Source: JBAZOJ01 sp041648755
GTDB taxonomy: Bacteria > Planctomycetota > B143-G9
Direction: 5' to 3'
Assembly: GCA_041648755.1 (NCBI GenBank)
Contig: JBAZOJ010000220.1
Coordinates: 1 to 6,165, forward strand
Length of the DNA: 6,165 bases
Shown: one piece after another, positions 1 to 6,165 of the stretch
How the letters are laid out: the number at the start of each line of letters is the position of its first letter
Position numbering within the stretch: position 1 is the stretch's first letter
Notes under the pieces: generated by a model
What the model was told of the DNA's origin: nothing
What the model saw: the letters and a program-made list of their open reading frames with translations, nothing else
The model's database searches: none
Position numbers and translations under genes: made by a program

Positions 1-1
1 C

Positions 2-1042
2 GGGCATCAGAGCCATGAAGGCGAACACCGGAAGCCCAAGAGCGCGTTCAGAAGCGAGCCGATATTCTGGACCATTTCCATGGCTGTTGTCGCTCTGGCC
101 TTGCTGGTCTTTCCTAACCTGAAGGATTCCGCCAGGGCGAGTGACTTCACGATCGTGTTCCTGAGCATTGTCCTCGAGGCGATGCCATTTGTGCTGGTTG
201 GCGTCATCGTCAGCGGCCTGATCGAAGTATTCGTCTCTCAGGAAAGGCTGGCCAGGCTTTTCCCTAAGAGTGCCTTGGGCGGGGTGCTCGTCGCATCCGG
301 ACTTGCCATTGTCCTTCCTTCTTGCGAATGCGCGATTGTCCCTGTCGTCAGGCGCCTGCTCACCAAAGGAGTGCCCTTCGGCTGTGCGATCACATACATG
401 CTTGCCTCCCCCGCGGTCAATCCCTTGGTTACGCTATCAACGGCGGTTGCCTTCAATGGAGATCCCATCTACTACGTGGGGCGATGTGCTGGCGGGTTAG
501 TTATCGCGATACTCGCCGGGCTGATCATCGGGACATGGCTGCCGGGAAAAAGCGGGTTGAAAGTACAGGATTCTTCCCTAAATGTTCCCGATGGGTTCGG
601 CCCTTCAAATTCGCATGTAAGGACGGTGCGCAAGAAATTAGTCGACGCAATCGGGCACGCCAGTTCGGATTTCTTCGACGTCGCAAGGTATTTCATCCTT
701 GGTGCTTTCATTGCTGCTTCCCTGAAGACATTCCTGCCCTGGGAGAAACTGCTGACCCTCCATGCTGACCCAACGGTTTCGTCGGTCGCCCTCATGTTCC
801 TCGCATTCGTTTTGAATCTCTGTTCCGAAGCCGACGCATTCGTGGCGGCTTCATTCACCCAGTTCGCGGTACACGCGAAATTGGCATTCCTGTGGTTCGG
901 ACCAATGCTCGACGTGAAGTTGATGTCAATGTACTCGACCGCATTCAGCCGACGCGCTATAGTCGCGATAGCAGTAGTGGTGCCTGTGCTGTGCCTGGCC
1001 GCGGCGACTGCTTTCTATCTTCTGTTCGGGGTGATGCGGTGA
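2..1042 (+). CDS. UPF0718/DUF318 family membrane permease (YcgR-like), 5' end outside the window
   Basis: Polytopic inner-membrane protein of the DUF318 (ArsP/YcgR/YraQ) permease family, thought to move a small solute or metal(loid) across the membrane; its substrate is not known. Numbering from the Met at 80, the family marks are an SCEC motif at residues 81-84 followed by AIVPVVRRL and KGVP, then LASPAVNP (108-115). The second half repeats the pattern with CSEADAFVAASF (248-259) and GPMLDVK (274-280). A hydrophilic loop at about 155-195 separates the two halves. The start is uncertain. The frame is open to the left edge with no ATG, GTG or TTG before 80, and about three quarters of those 26 codons end in G or C. 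Starting at 80 would leave the first membrane helix only about 11 residues long, and I see no Shine-Dalgarno there. I therefore infer that the true start lies upstream and that the visible part includes a tail with His residues (HQSHEGEH). If that is wrong, the gene is 80-1042. The stop overlaps the start of the next gene, so the two are probably co-translated. Confidence 0.88.
   Translation, partial: GHQSHEGEHRKPKSAFRSEPIFWTISMAVVALALLVFPNLKDSARASDFTIVFLSIVLEAMPFVLVGVIVSGLIEVFVSQERLARLFPKSALGGVLVASGLAIVLPSCECAIVPVVRRLLTKGVPFGCAITYMLASPAVNPLVTLSTAVAFNGDPIYYVGRCAGGLVIAILAGLIIGTWLPGKSGLKVQDSSLNVPDGFGPSNSHVRTVRKKLVDAIGHASSDFFDVARYFILGAFIAASLKTFLPWEKLLTLHADPTVSSVALMFLAFVLNLCSEADAFVAASFTQFAVHAKLAFLWFGPMLDVKLMSMYSTAFSRRAIVAIAVVVPVLCLAAATAFYLLFGVMR
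1028..1034 (+). promoter_or_regulatory. Ribosome binding site deciding the start of the YcgQ-like gene
   Basis: GGGGTGA lies inside the end of the permease gene and ends four bases before the GTG at 1039. It supports GTG 1039 over the in-frame ATG at 892, which would bury about 50 non-homologous residues inside the permease gene. The GTGA overlap is typical of translational coupling. Confidence 0.6.
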
Positions 1043-1854
1043 ACGTGGCATTGGATCGTCCTAAGATCGTGCGGCTGTGCGTACTCCTGGTGTGGGCAGG
1101 GCTTCACATTTATCTTCTCTTCAGCGGGAAGCTCGCCTATTTCCTGCACCCTGACTATACCGTAATGCCTGCAATCTCCGCCGTGATTTTCATAGCTATG
1201 GCCGTCTGGATGCTCTTCACCAGCAAGCATGAGGATTCCTGTTGCTCCGGGCACGACGACGGGTGCGACGAACACGAAGAGGAATCGGAGTGCAGCGAGT
1301 GTGTAACAAGCTATGAGGATCCTCGTTCCATCCTCGATCCACTGCAACGGTCGGTGCTTCTTCTCCTTCCCCCGGCTCTGCTTCTTGTCTTTGGTTTCAA
1401 CGTCATTTCCGGTTTCCCGCAAAGCGATGCCGGCCTCGTCAAACTGGCAGGTCCCGGTACTTCAGCAAACAAGAGTTCAAGCTCCGCATCACGCACAACG
1501 CCAACGATCGTTCCTGGTTCCGGCGCGACCGAAGTGACCTACTCCCTGTTAGAATCTGAAGGCGATGCCCTGATCGGTGCTGAAGTGTTTTCGATCGGCG
1601 TGGTGTCGCACGGCAACGAGATTCCATCCGGCATGATCGGGCTTGGCAGACTGCTGGTGTCCTGTTGTGCTGGAGACGCGAGGCCGGTTGCACTTCTGGC
1701 GAAAGTCACGCAGCCGGATAGCATCAAGAACGGAGACTGGGTGAGAGTGTCCGGGATTCTGCGCAAAGAGGTCTTCGATGGTCGAAGTCTGTTCTACATC
1801 GAGGCCAGCTTGATTACTCCTGTTGCGCAACCGGCGTTCCCGTACATTTACTGA
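1039..1854 (+). CDS. UPF0703/DUF1980 (TIGR03943-type) membrane protein, YcgQ-like partner of the permease
   Basis: A 271-residue protein of the family that usually sits beside DUF318 permeases and is presumed to work with them; its biochemical role is not known. Membrane segments lie at about residues 10-28, 43-61 and 104-123. The first two are joined by a short loop with the family-like YFLHPDY. The C-terminal half is soluble, probably extracytoplasmic, and carries the family hallmark SCCAGDA (Cys209, Cys210, Asp213) followed by an OB-like strand pattern (GDWVRVSGIL). Between helices 2 and 3, residues 64-88 hold five Cys (68, 69, 76, 85, 88), three His (64, 72, 79) and many Asp/Glu, which looks like a metal-binding loop. 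A Ser/Thr-rich linker follows helix 3 (about 140-160). The GTG start was chosen from the GTGA overlap with the permease stop, the Shine-Dalgarno just upstream, and the protein beginning directly before helix 1. No terminator is evident after the stop. Confidence 0.88.
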   Translation: MNVALDRPKIVRLCVLLVWAGLHIYLLFSGKLAYFLHPDYTVMPAISAVIFIAMAVWMLFTSKHEDSCCSGHDDGCDEHEEESECSECVTSYEDPRSILDPLQRSVLLLLPPALLLVFGFNVISGFPQSDAGLVKLAGPGTSANKSSSSASRTTPTIVPGSGATEVTYSLLESEGDALIGAEVFSIGVVSHGNEIPSGMIGLGRLLVSCCAGDARPVALLAKVTQPDSIKNGDWVRVSGILRKEVFDGRSLFYIEASLITPVAQPAFPYIY

Positions 1855-1984
1855 ACAGGTACCGGACCGAGTACTCCTCCTCCCACTTTGTCATTGCACC
1901 ACGGATTCGCAGGAGAGCAGGGGATCCTGACCTTGTTGCCCAGCCCCGTGGAGTCGCGGGCTCCCAATGGCACGTTCTTTGCGG

Positions 1985-1990
1985 TATACT
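1985..1990 (+). promoter_or_regulatory. Possible -10 box for the esterase gene
   Basis: TATACT matches five of six bases of the sigma-70 -10 consensus and lies in the 192-base gap before the esterase, which would give a leader of about 50 bases. No good -35 hexamer stands 16-18 bases upstream and there is no TGn extension, so this is tentative. The rest of the gap (1855-2046) shows no RNA gene, strong hairpin or repeat. Confidence 0.25.
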
Positions 1991-2035
1991 TGTCGGAACT
2001 GTTTTTCACCTTTGCCTGGTGGGAAACGCAGCACT

Positions 2036-2043
2036 GGAGAGAG
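2036..2043 (+). promoter_or_regulatory. Ribosome binding site deciding the esterase start
   Basis: GGAGAGAG ends three bases before the ATG at 2047, and its GGAG core has a 7-base spacing. The reading frame is open further upstream to about 1888, but only this ATG combines a good Shine-Dalgarno with a signal peptide directly after the start. Confidence 0.75.
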
Positions 2044-2046
2044 TCA

Positions 2047-3642
2047 ATGAAGCGAACCGTACTGCTTTCTCTGTTGGTTCTTCTGTACGCACCTGCATTG
2101 GTTGTGCTGTCCGAGGATGCCGCCAATCCGGCGCTCCCAAACGATATCATTACCGAGTATGGGCCGATTTCCGGGGTGGTCCAAGCTGATGGGGTCCGCA
2201 TTTTCAAGGGGATCCCTTTCGCTGCACCTCCTGTTGGAGAGCTTCGGTGGAAGCCTCCGCAGCCCGCCAAGAAATGGGACAAGATCAGACCTTGCGTTGA
2301 GTTTGGGCCTTGGTGCATTCAGCCTAAACAAGAGGTCTTTGGCCGGGAGGAGTCGCCGCAGAGCGAAGACTGCCTTTATCTCAACGTCTGGACCTCAGCT
2401 CAGTCAAAGGATGAGCGTCGGCCTGTCATGGTCTGGATTCACGGTGGCGGATTCACAACTGGCTCGGGGTCAATGAAGGTCTACGACGGACAGACGTATG
2501 CCCGTCGCGGTATCGTTCTGGTCACCATCAACTACAGAGTTGGGCCACTCGGCTTTTTCGCGCACCCGCTTCTCTCAAAAGAATCCGAAAAGGGCTCGTC
2601 AGGCAACTACGGATTCCTGGATCAAGTCGAGTCTCTGAAATGGGTTCAGCGGAATATCGCAGCATTCGGCGGCGATCCCAACTGTGTCACTATCTTCGGC
2701 GAGTCTGCTGGCGCGGTGAGCGTTGGTCTCCATTTGGTCTCACCGCTATCACGTGGTCTTTTCCACCGTGCGATCCTGGAGAGCGGAAGCTCTGATTTTA
2801 TTTCGCGGAAGCTAAAGGCAGAGACCAATGGCCTTGAATCCTCTGAAGCATCCGGAGAGAGGCTTGCCAGCCAGTTGAAGTGTGATGCTGCTCCGGATGT
2901 TCTGTCCGCTCTGAGGGCAATTCCTGCTGAAGAAATCCTGCGTGCAGCGAACCCATCGCAGGGGCTCTTCGGAGACAGAAAAGCCAAGTATGGCCCGGTC
3001 ATCGATGGATGGGTGATCCCGGATCTTCCCGACAAGATGATGCAGGAAGGCAAAATGGCTCCTGTCCCCGTTATGGTGGGCACCAATTCGGATGAGGGCA
3101 CGATCTTCCTGTCGCAACTTCCCGTCAAGACAGTTGCAGGCTATCAGATTCTGATGAAAACGCTATTCAAGGACAATGCCGAGGAACTTCTGAAGCTCTT
3201 TCCGGCCAAGGAAGACTCTGATGTAGCAATGGCCATCAACAAGTTCTCAACTGTCGCGTTCTTTGTTGTCGGTGCGCGTACCACCGCCCGGAAGGCTGCG
3301 AAACTCCAGCCACAGGTCTTCATGTATCACTTTACACGCTCCTTCCCAAGGCTGGGCGCGTTTCACGCGGCAGAAATCCCCTATGTCTTTGGCAACCTCC
3401 CCGCTGCTATGGCTAACCCGCAGGTGGATGCCGCGTTGTCTCAGACCATGAACTCGTTCTGGATCAACTTTGCCCTGAGCGGTGATCCTAACGGACAGGG
3501 ACTACCCAAGTGGCCGGTCTATACGGAGACAGAAGACAAGAACATCGAGCTTGGAGAGCAGATCAAGGAATCTGCCGGGCTGTGGCGGACAGAGTGTGAC
3601 CTGTTTGACAAGATATTCGCTGCTTTGCGCGCCAAGCAGTAG
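2047..3642 (+). CDS. Secreted type-B carboxylesterase
   Basis: A 531-residue alpha/beta-hydrolase of the carboxylesterase/lipase type-B family, which hydrolyses carboxylic esters; the natural substrate cannot be read from sequence. Residues 1-22 form a Sec-type signal peptide (MKRT, then a Leu/Val-rich core) without a lipobox, so a periplasmic or secreted enzyme is expected. The mature part has the usual family landmarks in order: GIPFAAPPVGELRW near the start, the EDCLYLNVW signature, the oxyanion-hole HGGGF at 132-136, the nucleophile elbow GESAG with Ser220, the acid Glu350 in SDEGT, and the catalytic His440 in GAFHAAEIPYVFG. It ends with the typical FWINFALSGDPN and KWP stretch. The length is normal for the family and all three catalytic residues are present, so an active enzyme is likely. 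It stands 192 bases after the YcgQ-like gene and 61 before the kinase. A possible own promoter suggests a separate transcription unit. Para-nitrobenzyl-esterase-like or cholinesterase-like names would be over-specific. Confidence 0.95.
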   Translation: MKRTVLLSLLVLLYAPALVVLSEDAANPALPNDIITEYGPISGVVQADGVRIFKGIPFAAPPVGELRWKPPQPAKKWDKIRPCVEFGPWCIQPKQEVFGREESPQSEDCLYLNVWTSAQSKDERRPVMVWIHGGGFTTGSGSMKVYDGQTYARRGIVLVTINYRVGPLGFFAHPLLSKESEKGSSGNYGFLDQVESLKWVQRNIAAFGGDPNCVTIFGESAGAVSVGLHLVSPLSRGLFHRAILESGSSDFISRKLKAETNGLESSEASGERLASQLKCDAAPDVLSALRAIPAEEILRAANPSQGLFGDRKAKYGPVIDGWVIPDLPDKMMQEGKMAPVPVMVGTNSDEGTIFLSQLPVKTVAGYQILMKTLFKDNAEELLKLFPAKEDSDVAMAINKFSTVAFFVVGARTTARKAAKLQPQVFMYHFTRSFPRLGAFHAAEIPYVFGNLPAAMANPQVDAALSQTMNSFWINFALSGDPNGQGLPKWPVYTETEDKNIELGEQIKESAGLWRTECDLFDKIFAALRAKQ

Positions 3643-3662
3643 TCAAAGCGGAAACTTGGCGC
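3629..3662 (+). repeat. Inverted repeat across the esterase stop, possible weak terminator
   Basis: GCGCCAAG (3629-3636) and CTTGGCGC (3655-3662) are perfectly complementary 8-base arms with an 18-base loop that contains the esterase stop codon. No T-run follows, so a classical intrinsic terminator is not supported. A second pair, GCTTTG (3622-3627) with CAAAGC (3644-3649), interleaves with it in the order of an H-type pseudoknot. Confidence 0.45.
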
Positions 3663-3689
3663 CTTCGTTCGTACAACCGAAAACGCCCG

Positions 3690-3695
3690 TATAAT
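3690..3695 (+). promoter_or_regulatory. -10 box of the histidine kinase gene
   Basis: A perfect TATAAT stands eight bases before the ATG at 3704. Transcription normally begins about 6-8 bases after a -10 box, which puts +1 at or within two bases of the A of the start codon. The -35 is weak: TTCGTA at 3668-3673 with a 16-base spacer matches three of six bases. The box is flanked by CCCG (3686-3689) and CGGG (3696-3699), short symmetric arms that could be part of an operator or chance. Confidence 0.55.
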
Positions 3696-3703
3696 CGGGT
3701 GCG

Positions 3704-6165
3704 ATGCGGCTGAGTCCCATTCTTGTCTATTTCGACCCCACGAAATTCGGCGGAAGAGCTGTTCTGTACTTCGTTCTTCCGACTCTGTTGATATGCACAA
3801 TCGGGATACTCTACTCCTTCTACAACGAGCGAGTGCTCATTGGAGAGAACCTCCACAACAACCGGATTGTGGAGACAAGTTCCTGCGCAGCCCAGATCGA
3901 ATGCGGATTGGAGCACGTCACTGCAGTCTTCGGCGCGGTAGGTATTCGAAGAGAATTTGCTGAAGCGGCAAAGGATAACACCAACGCCTTCGAAAAAGCC
4001 TCCCAGATGCTACGGGTGCTCCAGTACGAGATGCCCGACCTCTCTATTCAGCCCACGAGTGTTTTCCTATACTACAAGGGGGAAATCAGTTACATTACTC
4101 CCCCGCCGTCCGGATCCGATTTCTCCGAGCCCCAGGCTGCCCGCACTTTCATCGCAGCAACAGTCAAAGGTCAGAGGGGATTCGTATGGTCGCGCCCTCT
4201 GAACTGGACATCGCGCGAGAGGGCTGTCGCGGCTGTGCAAGTGGTTGCAGGATCGGATCCTCCTCTGGCGTTTGGAGCAGTATTTCGCTTGAATGACCTT
4301 CGCAAAGTGACAAGCGATGCAGCTCTCAACTTGGGCGATTGCGCTGGGGTCTTCATTTACGACAGAACGTCGCAATCTTTGTGGTATCCCTTCGGGGCGG
4401 AAGACAATCGAGTGGACGAGAGATTTTCACTGCCCGAACTCTCCAATCTCCCGATTTCCCTGTTTGATCTGCTCAAGAAGTCTGTGGGATACGATGAGCA
4501 GTTCGAGATGGGCTCGGATGCGTACAGTCTGGTTATTTCCCCCGTCAAGGCAGGAGAATTAACTCTCGGTGTTGTCTATTCCCAGCACAGGCTCGAATCG
4601 CTTCTCCTGAGGAACAGGATCAGCGCCGGACTTCTGATCGCCTTTCTCTGGATAGCTGTGTTGCTTTTTGCATTTGGCGTAGTATTTTCCGTAACGGGGG
4701 CTCTGTCGTCACTGAGCAAGGGTATTCCTGCCTTGGGCGACGGAAAGGACTTCGAGTTTTTCTCTGGTCTTACAGAGGCCGGGGAGGTCTGGGAAGAGTT
4801 CGTGCTCTACTACCAAGCCGTGAATATGCGGGAGCAAAAGAACGCGGAAGCTTCCTACGATATCAGGTCATCTCTGCAGAAGTATCGTGAGCTCCTCGAG
4901 GTCCTGCCGGAGGGTTACATTCTGGCGAGGCTTGACGGAGCTATTGTGGAGTTCAATGGGGCAGTTCCTGCGATGACCGGTTATCTACCTGCGGAGTTGA
5001 ACCACTTGACTGTCGGGGATCTCGTTAAGCGCATCTCCGACCGGACGGTTCCAACCGGCAGAGATTCGATTGCATCGCCTCAAGTGCTGGTGCTGCGCCG
5101 GAAGGAAGGGCCTGCGCTTCCGATAGCGGTTGTCGAACGGCAAGTAAGGTCAGGCATTGACAGCTTTATTCTCTACCTGGTTCGCGATATCAGCCGAGAG
5201 GAGGAAATGCGCGAAGGATTGCTGTCGCAGGCCGCAAGGCTGGAAGGTGTTGCCCAGGAGCGTGCCCAGGAAGTCAACAAGTATCGGCTTGCAGCCAAGG
5301 AACTCCTTGAGCAACTTATGGAAGGGGTTCTCAGGATAGATGGTTCAGGCAACATTGTGGACTGCAATGCGGCTGCGGTGCGCGTATTCCTTTTCCCTGC
5401 GAGGAACGAGATGATCGGAGTGAACATATTCAAAGTGCTGAAGTTCTCAGACACTTCCGGCGCAGGGATCGAGAAGTTTCTCTCGGGCGGTTCGGCGGCG
5501 TTTCCCGCGAAGGTCACATTCAGCCGATTTGACGGCTCCCGCGGCAGCGCACTGATTTCGTGCAGACTCTTCGACGATGGCAATCCGAGATTGTTCGAGT
5601 TGATTGTCAATGACGTCTCCGTAGCGGACGAAGCCCAAGAAGCGCTCAGCACTTATCGCAAGGAAATGGGCTCTCTGCTGGGGGACCGCGAGGAGGAACT
5701 GCGAAAAACGCAGAGGCAGTTGATTGACCATGCCCATCGAGCAGGCATGGCAGAAGTGGCTTCCGAGGTATTGCACAACATCGGCAATGCGCTCAACTCG
5801 ATAGGGATTCGTCTGAAAGGGATGACCGACCTGCTTGCGAAGGAGAGAATCGCTGAACGGCTGAAGGATCTGGCCACCAGTGACAAGAAGCCTGACAATG
5901 AACAGTACAAGGTCTATATGACCGCCCTGGCCAGCGCACTGGTGGAAACCCGTGCTGAGATCCAGGCGAACGCAGCGTTCATTTCGGAGAAGCTCGCGCA
6001 TATCGGGGAGATCATTTCCTTGCAGCAGGCAATAGCCCGGGTGCGGGGAATTGTCGAGGAAATGAACGTATCCGACATAATTCTTGACGCTGTGGAGATG
6101 AACCGGGAGTCCTTGAACAAGCGGGGAATCAACGTCAGTTTCAATTTCGGGAAAGTCCCGATCAT
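3704..6165 (+). CDS. Membrane sensor histidine kinase with two PAS domains and an HNIGN-type H-box, 3' end outside the window
   Basis: 820 residues are visible in one stop-free frame, and the ATP-binding HATPase domain should follow beyond the window. Helix 1 (about 19-40) and helix 2 (about 307-330) enclose a sensor of about 265 residues, probably extracytoplasmic and possibly Cache-like (low certainty). A degenerate HAMP-like linker follows (about 331-385). PAS 1 spans about 391-497 (YRELLEVLPEGYILARLDG, FNGAVPAMTGY) and PAS 2 about 531-640 (LLEQLMEGVLRIDGSGNIV, CNAAA). Helical, probably coiled-coil stretches lie at about 498-530 and 641-676. The H-box is GMAEVASEVLHNIGNALNS, with His691 as the likely phosphorylation site. 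Residues 755-800 (HIGEIISLQQAIARV, then VSDIILDAVEMN) resemble the dimerisation-to-ATPase linker of the HNxGN kinase lineage. An in-frame TAA at 3692 and no alternative start codon before 3704 make this ATG the first possible start; no Shine-Dalgarno precedes it. The signal sensed and the partner regulator are not visible. A hybrid kinase with a receiver domain downstream cannot be excluded. Confidence 0.9.
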   Translation, partial: MRLSPILVYFDPTKFGGRAVLYFVLPTLLICTIGILYSFYNERVLIGENLHNNRIVETSSCAAQIECGLEHVTAVFGAVGIRREFAEAAKDNTNAFEKASQMLRVLQYEMPDLSIQPTSVFLYYKGEISYITPPPSGSDFSEPQAARTFIAATVKGQRGFVWSRPLNWTSRERAVAAVQVVAGSDPPLAFGAVFRLNDLRKVTSDAALNLGDCAGVFIYDRTSQSLWYPFGAEDNRVDERFSLPELSNLPISLFDLLKKSVGYDEQFEMGSDAYSLVISPVKAGELTLGVVYSQHRLESLLLRNRISAGLLIAFLWIAVLLFAFGVVFSVTGALSSLSKGIPALGDGKDFEFFSGLTEAGEVWEEFVLYYQAVNMREQKNAEASYDIRSSLQKYRELLEVLPEGYILARLDGAIVEFNGAVPAMTGYLPAELNHLTVGDLVKRISDRTVPTGRDSIASPQVLVLRRKEGPALPIAVVERQVRSGIDSFILYLVRDISREEEMREGLLSQAARLEGVAQERAQEVNKYRLAAKELLEQLMEGVLRIDGSGNIVDCNAAAVRVFLFPARNEMIGVNIFKVLKFSDTSGAGIEKFLSGGSAAFPAKVTFSRFDGSRGSALISCRLFDDGNPRLFELIVNDVSVADEAQEALSTYRKEMGSLLGDREEELRKTQRQLIDHAHRAGMAEVASEVLHNIGNALNSIGIRLKGMTDLLAKERIAERLKDLATSDKKPDNEQYKVYMTALASALVETRAEIQANAAFISEKLAHIGEIISLQQAIARVRGIVEEMNVSDIILDAVEMNRESLNKRGINVSFNFGKVPI

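Noticed and set aside
15..122. Short + strand frame beginning with ATG at 15
   Set aside because: It runs in another frame through the permease N-terminus, has no Shine-Dalgarno and encodes no recognisable peptide.
892..1038. Start of the YcgQ-like gene at ATG 892
   Set aside because: It would overlap the permease by about 150 bases and add a charged, Ser/Arg-rich segment unlike the family. GTG 1039 has a Shine-Dalgarno and the usual 4-base overlap.
1315..1324. Perfect 10-base palindrome GAGGATCCTC
   Set aside because: It lies inside the YcgQ-like coding region in a normal codon context and is not repeated as a set; treated as chance.
1869..1876. Palindrome GAGTACTC after the YcgQ-like stop as a terminator or operator
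   Set aside because: It is only eight bases with no loop, no T-run and no second copy.
1888..2046. Upstream extension of the esterase reading frame from a TTG at 1888
   Set aside because: The extra 53 residues do not resemble a type-B esterase, would bury the signal peptide internally, and lack a Shine-Dalgarno. ATG 2047 has both a Shine-Dalgarno and a signal peptide.
2646..3128. 160-codon open frame on the minus strand
   Set aside because: It is a shadow of the esterase core, whose sense frame contains the catalytic motifs; no domain is recognisable.
5447..6001. 184-codon open frame on the minus strand
   Set aside because: It lies entirely opposite the kinase coding frame, shows no recognisable domain, and its translation looks like an antisense shadow.

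Overview
The window carries four genes, all on the + strand. It reads as ordinary bacterial chromosome of moderately high GC, roughly mid-50s percent by eye. I see no mobile element, CRISPR array, tRNA or rRNA. The organism cannot be named from this stretch. A diderm environmental bacterium is my best guess: the esterase has a Sec-type signal peptide, and the kinase has an HNxGN-type H-box that I associate with planctomycetes, deltaproteobacteria/myxobacteria and similar lineages. That association is from memory and was not tested.

Region 1 (about 1-1854) is a two-gene operon. The first gene is a membrane permease of the UPF0718/DUF318 family (Bacillus YcgR-like, ArsP-related), and its reading frame runs off the left edge. 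The second overlaps it by 4 bases and is a membrane-anchored UPF0703/DUF1980 protein (YcgQ-like). The two families are usual partners. The second protein carries a loop dense in Cys, His and acidic residues, and the first may have a His-containing N-terminal tail. Both fit a metal-related or other small-solute export role, but the substrate is not known.

Region 2 (1855-3642) is a 192-base gap followed by a secreted type-B carboxylesterase with an intact Ser-Glu-His triad.

Region 3 (3643-6165) is a 61-base gap with an inverted repeat and a perfect TATAAT box, followed by a large sensor histidine kinase that is cut by the right edge. The kinase has an extracytoplasmic sensor between two membrane segments, a HAMP-like linker, two PAS domains and an unusual H-box (HNIGN). 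Its only plausible start codon lies 8 bases after the TATAAT box and has no Shine-Dalgarno sequence, so the mRNA is probably leaderless.

No functional link between the three units can be shown from this window. I found no convincing undescribed multi-gene system. The items most worth a second look are the leaderless kinase start, the atypical H-box and the metal-ligand-like loop.
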